This document shows, in pieces, positions 50,540-62,574 of a stretch of DNA of 64,000 nt (the stretch's first letter is position 1; each line of letters opens with the position of its first letter). A program made the position numbers and the translations under genes. The notes beneath the pieces were generated by a model. That model did no database searches. It saw only the letters and a program-made list of their open reading frames with translations, and was not told where the DNA came from. This stretch comes from Marchantia polymorpha subsp. ruderalis (lineage: Eukaryota > Streptophyta > Marchantiopsida > Marchantiales > Marchantiaceae), in contig AP031358.1 of assembly GCA_037833965.1 (NCBI GenBank), forward strand, positions 14,826,001-14,890,000, given 5' to 3'.

Positions 50540-53290
50540 TTCTTGCGCCGCAGAGGCTGGAGTTGCGTCTCCCTTCCCCTTGATTTAGCATGTGGTTATC
50601 TTCATAATGACAATCCTATCTTTACAAAAGATCCTTATCGTGCCCCTCGATCCTAAACTGGAGCAAGCGCAACGACTGATGCTTCTCCACCTGAAGGTGG
50701 GCACAAGTGATCCTTTCGGACGCGTGTCAGATCTTTTGCGCTTTCGATTTTGGGCTCGGTTTCTCCCCTCTCAGATCCTTGTGGGTCTCTGGCGTGAGTG
50801 TGAAGTTTGATTACTAAACTTCCTCATAAGAATTCTTCCTCCATAAAACCACGATGTACAACTTCGTTGTGGCATCCATACTCAGCCGATACGTCTTCCA
50901 TCTAAGTTGTACTTTACCATCATGCTCTCATAAGCCTACCACGGAATTATGACAGCCGAGTTCCGGATGTTAAGTAATGTTGAAGTGTTCATCAGCAAAA
51001 GTAAGTGCGTGAAACCTGTCGCAAAGGGCTTCCTAGACAGTGATTGCAAACAAGGACCTTTTGGAAGAGAGGTCTTTCGACGTTTTGAGATCTTCAAGTA
51101 ATTCCTTCCAACTCTCTTTTTGAGACTAGAACCTTCTCCTAGCTCATTGGGTCCTACAAATGAAGAGGACTCTGCAGTTGACACCAAGGTCTGTCCGAGG
51201 ATGCTGAGATGCTATGTGGTACAATTCTGATCACTGAATCATGATTCCAGTACACACGGGGGTAGAGATGCATCCGTCGCGGAGTACAAGTTGATAAGCC
51301 AAGGGAAGCATTGATGTCAAGATTTCCCACACTCGAATTTCTTCTTCTGTGCATACTTGAAGTTTGGAGTGTACTTCCCTTCTGTCTTCATGCCTTCGTT
51401 GAAATTCCCTATCAATCGCTCCAAATCAAACTGAGATCAACTCTTAATATGCAGGTGCGAACTATTTGTGGAAAATAATGAAGAGACTAGAATTGAAAGA
51501 AAGATGTTATTACCGTGATAATGTTTAAGATGTTTTACCTTGTAATGGAATTCAACTTGAATTGTTTTGAACTGTTTACACCTGCCTGCAAAAAAAAGGT
51601 AAACAAATTGTCCCTATGTCACACCAGACTTCTTTCTTACACAACTTACTTACGGAGGTTGCCGTGAATTACATATGTAAGGTTTGCCCTTTATTAGAGT
51701 CTGCACGATTGTGAAATTGTCAATATGCTCGCATGGAAGAAAGTCTTCAACAATCAAAACGTGCTCTACTCCTCGAATTTCAACGGCACCCAATAGAAGA
51801 TTGATAAATTCTTAAATAGAAGTAATTTCACTATTCATAGAGAGAGGTGTAGATTATTAATTTATGGATTTTCCATCTGACCTTCTTGAGATATGTGCAT
51901 ACCTTTATGTCTTTGGCAATGATATTTCACAAATGAGTACTTTATGAACGAAGTTTTTTTTTTCGTATCAAGAGATGCAGTGCAGAATCGCCATTACAGA
52001 ATTATTATTGTGAAGATAAGTTGGGTAAGAGTGTCGAACAGAAAAGAACGGCATTTTCTTTTTTTCGTAAAACCGGTATATATATATATATTAATTAGTG
52101 CTTTCAACCGAATATGTGAAAAGCAGCCCCGGATTAATTCGGGACGAACAGGGTGCATTCCCTTAAACCCTGAAGCTTGAGGATATTCAGACGTACTAGC
52201 AACGGTCTGTGAGTGGGAAAGATACGCCTAGAGACGGAGAGGGAAACATGCATATCCAAATGTTGTGAATCTCGACTCTGATAGGATAGCACCGCAGAAG
52301 GTGTTGGTGGGGCATAAACCCTACAAGCTAGCTGTGTCCCACATATTGAGGTCTCTCCAGCGATACTTCCCATCGAGTAACTAACTTCTCTGGCTGATTC
52401 TCAAGCAGCGGCTTTTTGATCGTCTTGACGTCATCGCAATTGCACTCAGCTGTGTCTGCACTCAGATAGATTTCCATGATACGTATCTCACTGTACATTG
52501 GCTACATCGTTTCAACAACGGATCCAGATTCAATCTGTCTCCAGGCGATGTTATTTCAAACATCCGGCTTTGTCCGCATGCCCAAATCGTACTTCTTGCA
52601 TGCTCCAGCAGTCGCTGCAATCGCACTCCGTTGTACCTTATCGAGACCGAGTCCACACGAGCATCGCATCGCATTGTACTGTACAAAGAAGCTGGAAGTT
52701 TGAGCCAGGTCCAATCCCGAAGAAGGTCCCTTCTAAAAGTTTGAGCCAAATCCAATCTACCTTCCTTGCCTGTCTTCGATCATCGCCGATCTTCCCAGCA
52801 CTGACGGTTGCCGATGGAGCGTACTTCTTGAGGCCTCGAGCAGTCACGACTCACGAGCGGAGTCGGGATATTTCCGCTCGCCAAAGGACGATGATATATC
52901 CTTGATTCCTGCAGTACAGCAAGAGCCAGAGCTAGAGCTAGTGGCTTTCACACCAAATTACTGAACCCACACATTCTGTGGTAACTGCATTCGACCATAC
53001 CTTTCCTGGACGGTATATTGGCTCAGATTCGTTCTCAGACTTTGTCCAGTATCAGCTGGCAGCGACAGAAGACCTCAACATTCCTGCAAAGTCAACAGGA
53101 GGCAACCTGCGAGCACTAAAACAAGGAAGTGAAGACCCATCCAATCTAACCAGTGAACAAATCTCTGAATGTCCCCAAAATCCTTCCAGGCCAACAGGAA
53201 CCACCATACAAGCACAAGACCTGGACATCGGTGTGCTACACAATGTCATTCACTACTAAAGTCTTTTATTTTTCTTCGTTGTGATGCAAT
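50540..53290. other. Intergenic, mixed composition
   Basis: Several overlapping frames (notably + strand 52,498-52,905, beginning at TTG, and its - strand opposites) with no known domain. The + strand frame 52,942-53,259 is open for 105 codons before its stop and reads like ordinary protein but contains no methionine, so it could only be a terminal exon. Nothing here is firm. Confidence 0.45.
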
Positions 53291-54833
53291 CGGGATTTCT
53301 CATAGATTTGTTTATATTTATTTTATATCTACAAACTACATGAACTCCAGTATCACTTCTCTATTGGATAATCTTGGTTAGTCAAGATTTGAGTTTTTGT
53401 ACATAGTAAACGTTGTCTACTACATTCATGATTACAATTATAAACTAGAGTGCTTGAAAATCTATCATTTCATTTCTGGTTGTCTACATAAGAATGAAAA
53501 GGTTATCTATCATATTTAGATAAACATGTATTAAGCAATATGAACTTCAACTGATTTTGATCGAGTTTATTCAAAAATTGGTCGAAATCAATCAGATTGC
53601 AGGGTTTCAAAAAAAAACCCCTGCGATCTAATTACAAATAGTCAAATATTAAGTAGCTGTACCCAAATGAAACTAAGCTGATAATATGATAGGTTAATGC
53701 AATCAGCAACATATTTATTGACTCAATTAAAGACCATTATCAGGAGAAGGTGATTCAGAAGATCAAATGCTTAAATTTACATTTCAATGTGCAAAAAGTA
53801 TTATATATTTTTCAATAATACCAAATTTTTTATGACAACATTGATATTCAATACATTTCTTCACAAATTCATTATTTTAATCATATTTGAAAATAAAAAG
53901 CATTCCCAAAGAATATAAATTACATACATATGGAAAATATTGATTAAATTTAGAATTTTATTAGAGTAATTAAAATTAAAATTTGAAAATGACTATTATT
54001 TTAAATTAATTCATGAGATATATATTTTTTTAAAAAATTAAATTTTCTACAATTAAAAAATAAAATAATATTTAAGAAAAATATTTTAAGCAAAACTAAT
54101 ACCAAAAAATTTAGTTTGAATAATATGAAAAAATGTAGAAATATTGAAACTAATTTAAAATTATTTCATCAATTTGATCTTGCTTGACTAATTTGATGCT
54201 TTGATTGATATCATTTAGATATATCATTTTTACTATATTTTTTATAAGATGAAATTTTCAGATAAAATGATATTCAATTTTTTATATTATTTTATTGTAA
54301 AAACATCAAATTTACTATATGATTGCTGGCATGAATAATATCATGTATTAATAAAATCATATTTTTTTAATTTAAAAAAATATAAGATGAATATAATTCA
54401 CAATGTTGATGTACAAATTTTTATCATATGGATTTTATTTTTTATTTTTGTAAATTAATTTGATAAAATTTATCATTAATAAATGTATCTAGTGATATAG
54501 AAATCTTATCACAAGAAACTTTCTTTTATGTAAATACATAATTCTATGTTATCATATTTGTTGTTGAATCACACATAGCTTATTTGTATTCAAATTTTAA
54601 CAGTTGAATAATTTAGATTACAAAGCACAAATAAAGAAGATTATATTATATCATTTTGTATAAGATAAAAAGATTGTTCAATCCCCATCTTAACTGGTGA
54701 TATCAACTTCTTGAAATCTTTACTCATAAATATGTACATTATCATTGTGATCATATATTTAGATTGTATACCACAATGTACTAAAATTGCTTAAAATGTA
54801 TTGTGATATCCATAATTTAATCAACAAAGCATC
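53291..54833. other. AT-rich block before the foldback element
   Basis: Strongly AT-rich from about 53,760. No gene is visible. A small hairpin with 11-bp arms (53,594-53,604 and 53,619-53,629, one G:T pair) and an A-rich loop lies at the left. Confidence 0.6.
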
Positions 54834-55702
54834 GATAGTTATATAAGGAAGCGGCTATTTATCTTTCATTTTTGGTCCATTATCCCTCATCTTAGTGTAC
54901 TGTGATTTGTCGATTTTGGGTTATAACTTTTTGTGTCATGAGTAGTTGCTACTCCTAAAATAAAGTGTTCTTCCTGAGTTGGCGGAGTTAATTTTTTCCT
55001 CTCTAAGTCAAAATTGTCTCCGTGCTAGACGCCACGTCAAAGCCATGTCATGCCAAAGTCTTCTCCTTGGCTCAATTTTTGGAAAAATCTAAACTAAACA
55101 TACTTAAATTTCAATAATTCTTGTAAGAGAGCAATGTGTTTGCTAGCTTCTATCTACGCGGATCATATCCATGTCAGTTGTTTGCCTGCGAATCTCTCTA
55201 ATCTGTAAAAGCCGAGTTGGCTTTTGTGCGTCATGAAACAACTAGATACATAATCTTACGACCTAGATTGTTAAAATGAATCTGATATCGAATGCGAAGG
55301 CACGAGAATTGAGTGCGGTCAAAGCTCTCATGGACTGTGCGTCATGTGTATGTGTGTTAGCTGATTTGTTTTGTTCTAGATGCAAAGTCAAGTCATGACA
55401 TATTGCGAAGGTGATTTTGCGTGTTCAGTTCAGATCTTTTCAAAAATTGAGCCAAAGAGTCGGCTTTGACGTGATGTGAAAGACGTGGTTTTGATGTGGC
55501 ATCTATCATAGATGCGGCTTTGACACAAAGGTATAAAAAAGAAAACCCGTCAATTCAAAAAATCATTTTATTTTAGAAGTAGCAACAATTCGCCTCATGA
55601 AACCTATAACCTTGCATCAACCAATCACAGGAGAGAGTATTATATGATGAGAGATAATAGAAAAGTGAGGGATAATTAGACGCTACCATATATAACTATA
55701 TC
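54834..55702. mobile_element. Long inverted-repeat (foldback/MITE-like) element
   Basis: Two long arms in opposite orientation, about 54,834-55,101 and 55,422-55,702, align over their whole length with indels. Shared blocks include TTGGCTCAATTTTTG followed by AAAANATCT, GTTGCTAC then CTAAAATAAA, CACNTCAAANCC and ATTATC then CTCATC. Outermost sequence is GTTATATAAGGAAGCGGCTA against GTTATATATGGTAGCGTCTA. The central 320 bases are unique, without a transposase frame. This is the architecture of a non-autonomous foldback or MITE-type DNA transposon, possibly MULE-like. Complementarity continues into AT-rich flank, so ends are uncertain by about 15 bases and no target-site duplication could be fixed. 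Confidence 0.75.
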
Positions 55703-55988
55703 AAACTAAATTAAATTACTATCATTCAGTCAAACATCTTTTGATTACATACTTATTTTGCACTTTTCTAAACATAGGTCCATGATCAATCAATGTCCAT
55801 GACTCATGAACTATCATATAACTAATAAATGTGAATTAGAAATTGGTGGATTGATGTGAATTTGATTTACACAGTATTCTAACGTTACAATCTAGTGCTC
55901 AATGTATTGCGGTTTGTAATCACAAGACTTGAATAGAGGTATACAAATCACGGTAGCAGTATGTTACATCATAATGGCAGGAGTTGAT
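55703..55988. other. Short AT-rich spacer between two mobile elements
   Basis: About 290 bases between the foldback element and the LTR of copia element 2. No gene or repeat seen. Confidence 0.6.
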
Positions 55989-56218
55989 TGAAGGAATGAG
56001 TTAATTCACAACACATATGTGTTTGTTATTGAAAAACACTTGCTTAAGTACATGCACACACACGGGAAGCCAAGAGGCAGCGTGCTTACGGCGCGACTAG
56101 TTAACCTAAAGTGGCAAATGGCCTTGATACCTCCTCCAACACTATTAGAGTTCATCAGTAACAAACTAACAAAGATCAGATGTGATTGTAGGTACAAGAC
56201 CGTTCAACAATCCCAACA
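55989..56218 (-). repeat. 3' LTR of copia element 2
   Basis: Reading on the - strand it starts TGTTGGGATTG at 56,218 and ends TTCA at 55,989. The 110 bases nearest its 3' end match 60,593-60,704 (shared block TGCTTAAGTACATGCACACA on +). Confidence 0.8.
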
Positions 56219-56398
56219 CACATGACTTGACTATTTTGTGAGAGGATGTGAAAACATCACAGAATTCTAGTTGAGACTTTCGTACCATTCTAAATGAAGC
56301 TACTTCTTTTCTTGATTCTCTATATAATCTGTAACATGTTTATGATGTCATTAAATCGGGTCTTGCTGGGTGATTTCGTAAGACTATCTAATGCTTGA

Positions 56399-56647
56399 TC
56401 ATTTGCGTGCACAAATTCTTCCTTTCATGATGTAGTCAAGAATGAAGTGACACTGCGCTTCGATGTGTTTGATGCGTGCTTGAAGACGATTCTTTGCCAT
56501 CTTGATACATGATTGATTGTCACATGAGATGGTGATCAGGTTATCAAGCTTGACACCCATATCATTTAAAAGATATCTAATCCATTGAACTTCCTTTGCA
56601 GCTTTTGTCAAAGCACGATATTCTGCTTCAGATGATGATTGGACCAC
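56399..56647 (-). pseudogene. copia RNase H domain
   Basis: The 82-codon frame shows the copia RNase H pattern: SSSEAEYRAL, AAKEVQWIRYLL, then ISCDNQSCIKMAKN, then KHIEAQCHFI. The catalytic Glu (AEY) and Asp (CDN) are present. It is in a different frame from the RT segment just upstream, with the shift near 56,640, where the stop-free RT frame overlaps it by 40 bases. Confidence 0.85.
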
Positions 56648-57830
56648 TTATGATTGCCGTTTGCTGCTCCACGAAATTGGGCTGCTGCCAAGTGAAAATA
56701 GAAAACAAATGTGGATCTACGACAATCTACATCACTAACACAATCAATATCAGAATAATCTAGTGATTTTACCGGTTCCTCTCGTCGATAGTGAATTGCT
56801 AAGGTGGGATGAGCCTTGAGGTAGCAAAAAATTTGAATGGCCGCGTCAAGGTGGGGTTGTTGAGGAGAGGTCATGAAACGGAAGACTAAACCGACTGCGA
56901 ACGCAATATCAGGACGAGAGTTTTGAAGGTGTAGAAGCTTCCCAACGGCTATTCTATAGTAGGTCGCATCAACGAGAGGAGCTCCCATATCAGAGGATAA
57001 TTTAGTTCCTGGATCAAGAGCAACAGATGTGTCATTACAATCTACGAGGACAAATTTTAAAAGACACTTGCAAATGTAACGTTCATGGGAGAGATAAATC
57101 CCGTGGGCGGTGTACAAAAAATGTATGTCAAGATATAAAGCTAGTCGCCCAAGTACAATCATGTCGAAGCTGCGACACGACTCGGTGGTGAGGCATTGGA
57201 TTTTTGCGGTATGATTTCCGGTAAGCATAACATCATCGACGTAGATGACTAGGAGTAAAACAAGATCACCTTCACGAGGTAGGTGAGGTAGGCTTGGATT
57301 GACTACTAAAAGAGTAAAGCCTACCTCACGTAGGTAATTGTCGATACGCTTGTTTCACGCTCGGAGAGATTGGCGGAGACCTTACAGACTACGGTGAAGC
57401 TTGCTGACGTGAGATTCAAGACCTGGTTTAACAAAGCCTAGAGGCTAAGTCAAGTATAACTTTTCAGTAAGCTTGCCGTTGAGTAAAGCGCTTTTAACAT
57501 CCATGTGAAGAATCGACCAATTATCCTGGGCTGCCGTGAAAACCAGAATTTGAACAGTGATCCATCAAACTACAGGCGCGAAGGTGTCAAGGTAGTCCAA
57601 GCCTGTGATTTGTTTGTACCCCGTGTGACAAAGAGCGCCTTGTGTGTCACTACACCATCAGCACCGATATTTAGTTTGTAAAGCCATTTTGCGTGAATGG
57701 GACAAAAATGAGCTAGAAGAGGTACAAGAGACTAGGTTTGATTACGGTGAATTGAGTACATCTCGGACTTTATGGCACGGACCCAAAGAGTATCAGCTAC
57801 AACTTGACGATAGTGTAAGTGTTTGCTAGA
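56608..57830 (-). pseudogene. copia reverse transcriptase
   Basis: The catalytic box VIYVDDVMLTG is intact at about 57,250-57,217 (YVDD at 57,243-57,232), followed by a 206-codon open stretch (57,228-56,608) with LGRLALYLDIHF, YICKCLLKF and RPDIAFAVG, typical of the RT C-terminus and its link to RNase H. Upstream, from 57,830 to 57,250, RT sequence is recognisable only in pieces with several stops and frame changes. Confidence 0.8.
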
Positions 57831-57920
57831 GGATTGAATTACGGCTGCAATGTCGTCAACTGTAAAAACGGTGGAGACATAGTCACGAAGCCAAGTAGAC
57901 GGCGCTCGATCTCGAACATA

Positions 57921-59015
57921 TCAGCGAAGAGAAGCTAGAGATTCGAGAGCCGCGGAGTCATGAGCTTCAACGGAGTGGGGATTAGAAGGTGTTGTTGTGA
58001 CATCAAGAGACTTGGAACGCCGAGTGTAGACATAGATCAATGAAGTCACGTCCGGCAAGGAAACGTTGGAACCGTGGGATCTTGGCGAAGGTGGATGTTG
58101 CATTGTCGGATCCAACGGGATCGTGACTGTTTGAGGAACAGATCTGGAAGCATAAGTTGGATCAACAACCTCAATGACAACACTTTCGTCGTTGAGAGCT
58201 TCAACAAAGACATTACTTATATGCATCAGAAGACCAGAATCAGTTTTCATCAAACTTCACATCGCCACTAATAAGAATCTTGCGTGTGACAGGATTGTAA
58301 CATCAATAACCCTTGTTTTCGTCCAAATAACCAACAAAGATGCATGTAACTTATCTATCTTCAAGCTTTATACGGCGCTCTTTAGGGACTTGTACATATG
58401 CCAGGAAACCAAAGATACGGAGATGAGACAAATCTGGTACCTGACCAAAGAGTTGCAGATAAAGAGAGCTCCCTCCATTTGCCCTAGTAGATGAACGATT
58501 GGTCAAAAAATTGGCAGTGTCGACTGCCTCGGCCCACAGGAAACGAGGAGTGCGGGCATCCGTGATCATGACACGAGCTTTCTCAAGGAAAGTTCAATTC
58601 TTCCTTTCTAAGCCTTCGTTTTGATGAAGTGTGTATGCTTGAGTTCCCGACTTATCCCTTTGTTGTCACAAACATTGATAAAGTCATGACTCAAGAATTC
58701 TTCACCACGGTCATTGCGAAGACAAAGGAGGTGATAGCCAAGAAGTTTCTCAACTTTGACCTTGAGCTTCTTGAAAACCGAAAAAGCTTCAGATTTCAAA
58801 CGCAAAAAATATATCCATGTGAAGCGCAAGAAATTGTCAGTGAAAGTAATAAAATACAAGGATCCTCTGATAGACCATGGACAAATCATATCACGCAAAT
58901 ATGTGTGAATGAGACCAAGAGGTTTGGAGTAACGTCGATTGCTTGTCTTTCCGACTCTCTCGTGATACTGCTTTCCGATGATGCAACTATCGCATGTGCT
59001 AGTTGATGTGGTCAT
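57921..59015 (-). pseudogene. copia integrase and C-terminal linker
   Basis: 59,015-58,608 holds the zinc-binding end (CDSCIIGKQYHERV), the core segments FITFTDNFLRFTWIYF and CLRNDRGEEFLS, and the region before the third catalytic residue. It stops, and the core resumes in another frame at 58,569-58,351 (FLWAEAVDTANFLTNRSST). An acidic, Ser/Pro-rich linker at 58,253-57,921 ends in a stop before RT. Confidence 0.8.
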
Positions 59016-59360
59016 AAGTGGAAATTCTATGGCCCAACGATGTTGTCCAATGACACGGACGCTGTGTTGGTTCAGATGTCCAAGACGTTTGTGCTAGAGC
59101 TGAGGGACTACTAGTGACGGAATAGCACAAATCGGAAACTCCGGTTTGTCAATTATGTAAAGATAGAGTCTTGTATCAGCTTCATGAAGTCCTCTTGCTA
59201 CTACATTCGGCCCATCATAAACAAGGCATTTGTGATTGTCGAATACAAGAATGTAACATTCATCTGCAATCTTTCCAACTGAAAGTAGATTCTTGGAGAG
59301 CCTTGAACATACTAAACATCACAAATATTAATTTCTCCATTCGGGCCAAGATTTACATTG

Positions 59361-59690
59361 CTAGACTCCTGAACGGATATGCGTTATTTGAACACTTGCG
59401 CCAACATCTAAGTTGGAGAAAACATTGATGTCATCAGTGACGTGCTTGGATGCTTTAGAGTCAACCAACCAAACGTCTTTGCCAATTTCCATACTGCTCA
59501 AAGCTATATTGAATGCGTCTATCTCCCTTTCAGGACTCTGATGTCCTAATTCTTCTATCATCACGTTTGTCTGATGAGGTTGACGCATTCTAGAAGACGA
59601 GTGTTGTCGCTCGCGGATTCTCTTGGTAACTTCATTGGTAAGCTCACGACAATTGCGCATGAGATGGTTCATTTTTCCACACTAGTTGCA
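59361..59690 (-). pseudogene. copia zinc knuckle and protease
   Basis: The CCHC knuckle at 59,690-59,649 reads C-N-stop-C-G-K-M-N-H-L-M-R-N-C, intact except for one nonsense codon. The protease follows at about 59,480 with VWLVDSKASKHVT: the catalytic aspartate remains, but the D-S-G-A signature is altered at glycine (Lys). The frame ends at 59,361. Confidence 0.8.
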
Positions 59691-59699
59691 AGGGTCAAC

Positions 59700-60403
59700 C
59701 TCGACATCACGTGAATCATTGTAACCGGTACGAAATCCACCTGGTTCAATAATGTCATTTCGAAACTTACAGGTTTGGTGAGAAGTGTTGCGCAGGCGAA
59801 AGTTAGAATTGGAGTGGTCACCTTTGCACGCATGTTGTTACAACTCTAGTCTTGCAAGAGTCTAGCTGCAACTTGATAGAATGTGGGGAAGTCTTCCCTG
59901 TTGCAAAATCTTTGATAGATGTCATCAAAACTAGATGGTAGAGATTCAGCATACGCTAGACGATTTCTTCTTTAGACGATATGCGACCAATGGTGGCTAA
60001 CTTCACACGTAGTTCCTGAATTTGATGTAGGTACATTGAAACTGAAGCACCTCCTATGAGACGTATGGAATTTAAATTGTCCTTCAACATGAGTCTAGAT
60101 GCATTGTATTCACTTTGAAAGTAGTTTTGCAATCTAACCCATGCATTTCTAGGATCTGTACAGTCGGCAATAATTAGAAAAAATCTCCTCTCTAAGAGAC
60201 AGTCCTATCGTAGCAAGAGGTTTGATTCTTCCTTGTGAGATATCATCTCCCTCATCGGATCTTATCTCATCGTCCATCTTAGGATCAGTGAATCGCCATG
60301 AATTCTCTCTCATCAATATCATTCTCATCTTGAATTTCTAGGTTTGGTAGTTGACGTTTGCTCCCAACTTATTCAACTCATGAACAATATTGAAGCTAGA
60401 CAT
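59700..60403 (-). pseudogene. copia gag
   Basis: Starts at ATG 60,403 with MSSFNIVHELNKLGANVNYQT, the standard copia gag opening. A TAG then stands where this family has tryptophan, and KFKMRMILMRENSW continues in the same frame. Later gag sequence is recognisable in fragments (for example DDEIRSDEGDDIS) with further frame changes. The single nonsense codon near the start is the clearest inactivating change. Confidence 0.75.
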
Positions 60404-60580
60404 GATTACTATGATTGTAGAAAAACTGAATTGAATAGGAGAAGTCCTTCACTACAATATAAGCGCGTAAGTATAAAGGAAAGAGGTAGCAGTGCTCACC
60501 TAGTGAATAAACGTAAGTACTGAAAAACAAAACATATAGGAGCAGTATTCACTACGACACTTTGATAACATTAGACTTAC

Positions 60581-60592
60581 GCTCTGATACCA
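60581..60592 (-). promoter_or_regulatory. Primer-binding site, initiator Met-tRNA type
   Basis: On the - strand this is TGGTATCAGAGC, an exact match to the plant copia consensus. It directly adjoins the 5' LTR end at 60,593 and fixes the element's orientation. Confidence 0.9.
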
Positions 60593-60704
60593 TGAAGGAA
60601 TGAGGTAATCCATCAAATATGTGTCTTTTTTTATTGAAAAACATTTGCTTAAGTACATGCACACACACATGACGCCAAGAGGCGGCGTGCGTACTGTAGG
60701 TTTA
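60593..60704 (-). repeat. Truncated 5' LTR of copia element 2
   Basis: About 112 bases matching the end of the 3' LTR, after which similarity is lost into AT-rich sequence. Roughly half of the LTR (its U3/start side) is missing, so the element also lacks its own promoter region. Confidence 0.75.
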
Positions 60705-62574
60705 TCCATGTCATGATTTAAATTTAAAGACAAACTTAGAAAATGTTTTCAATTCATCACACTTGTGTCAAAAAAGTAAGGTATGCTAGTGAAGTATTAC
60801 TCTCCCCATGAATCATGCCTTCGATAGTATTCTTAACGAAACTTAACCAACATTCACAATGTGCATTGAGCAAAGCTGTGAACTGACAGCAATTGATTTC
60901 TTAGGATTCTTATGTTTTCATCCAAGTACTTAACCGCTGTTGACAATCTTGGCTTGCAAAAGGTACTATTTTTCCTGATTGCGGTACAAGAAGATATGCC
61001 GAAGAAAGGAACGAAGGACCTAACAGAGGAAGATTCGTAAAGTGCATCGAAGCAGCAAAGCATGAAGAGTATGATACAGATTAAGAATCGATGTCTGCAA
61101 AGTTTTGTTTGATTAATGCCGAATTTCCCGAGCTTTACTACCACCCCTATGAAACATTGCCACCTTATTCTCCATGCCTCATATGCTTAATTAGTGTAAG
61201 ATGTTGCATTAGCAAATAGAGAGTGTAATCCAACCGGAGACTTTGACAATGTCCAGTTCTATCAAGTTGAAACGACCTGGGTTCTTGGTTTTCTTCTTCT
61301 GTTTAGGATGATGAATGGCCACTGAAGACAGGAGGAGATTTGTGTTGGTACTTGAACGTCTGGTAAGAAGCACTCGATTGGTTTGGTATTGCTCTTGAAG
61401 TTAATCTCAAGGCAGTAGAGGTAGAATCATATCTTACGGTGGAATGCAGATCATCACTCCTTTTTTATGCATCTTTTCGGATAGCGAACTTTATTAGTTA
61501 CATAGGTACATTTGATGAGTTTAGGCCGAGATCTAAAGCGCTGAAACTCACATTTAATATATAAACAGCATTCTGGCAGGATATTTTGGAGAGAATAATA
61601 TTACGCTGAGATTTTGCATCCCAACAAAATTCTCGACTCTGATGAAGACTCGATGACGGGGAGAAATTCACAAAAAGACAAGGAAAAAACAGGGGAGAAT
61701 GTGAGTGATGGGAACCTAGATGAGAAGAATCGAGGCAGGAAAAACATCTATGTGCGTGGCTTCAACTATGTCGAAGAAGTTGGCCGACTCTTTCCTCTAG
61801 GACATTTCAGAACTAACGCTGCATTTGGAGAAATCCAGTTCATTTCATGGCATCTGTGCATCCATTTGGACTTTAAAAAAAAAAAAAAAAAACCACCAAT
61901 CTGCTCATGGATACGACGAGTAAATGGAATTTATAACATAACAAGCAACTACATGCTGTACCTACATGTATAGGCTAGTAAGCCTGTAGTTATGTTTATA
62001 CTAAAGAAAAGCAAAGGAAGAATGATTCAGAAAATGAAATTTACTTCTATGAAGAGGTCCACTTTCCCAACCTCAATCCGGAATTCCTAATCAATAATAA
62101 GTTGAAGCGACATCCTTGCATGCGTTGGGTCCCTCCGAACACCAACATATGCAGCTGCTGACTTCAACATAATTGATGCACTTTGAAGGATTAAATGCAA
62201 CGGCCACTGAAGCCAGTTCGTGGACTGATATGGTTGCCGTGAAGCAATCCATCGAACAATCGCACCTTCGTCCGAGGGACCTTCGATGGTCCCTTGGGCT
62301 CGCCACTCACTTCCGTCCGGAACCCGACTTAGTGAATCGGTTCCGGAGACTTCTCTGCTTTTTGATCGATGGCGGTGCCGGGGGAGGAACACAGGGAGGC
62401 AGCTTTAAGAACGAAGAATGGGGGTGCCTGCAGTGAAATCCAGCAGCGAGAATTCTGTCACTGGACAAATTTATACAAGTGCAGAAGAAGTGAATTTATT
62501 CAGAGAAGATGCAAACCATTCATAGACAAGACTTCGTCCAACGCCAGGCTACCAAGAGCGGGTAAGGGGGTAAC
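60705..62574. other. Spacer between copia element 2 and the right-hand gene
   Basis: No firm gene. A + strand frame from the ATG at 61,653 reads a hydrophilic Lys/Glu/Asn-rich start followed by ordinary mixed sequence, and runs into an A18 homopolymer at about 61,875-61,892. A - strand frame at 61,144-60,854 begins at GTG and has no known domain. 62,090-62,570 may hold the 3' UTR or further exons of the - strand gene to its right. Confidence 0.45.

Larger units (their letters stand above)
55989..60704 (-). mobile_element. Ty1/copia LTR retrotransposon, full order but inactive
   Basis: On the - strand the order is 5' LTR (60,704-60,593), primer site, gag, zinc knuckle, protease, integrase, reverse transcriptase, RNase H, 3' LTR (56,218-55,989), which is the copia order. 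The 3' LTR runs from TGTTGGGA to CA, about 230 bases. The 5' LTR matches only its last 110 or so bases and is truncated. All enzyme domains are recognisable but stops and frame changes occur in every part, including single-codon nonsense changes in gag. It belongs to a different family from copia element 1, since the LTRs do not match. Confidence 0.9.

Noticed and set aside
53594..53629. Terminator-like hairpin with A/T-rich loop
   Set aside because: Eleven-pair stem with a wobble in AT-rich nuclear DNA; bacterial-type termination does not apply and no gene ends here.
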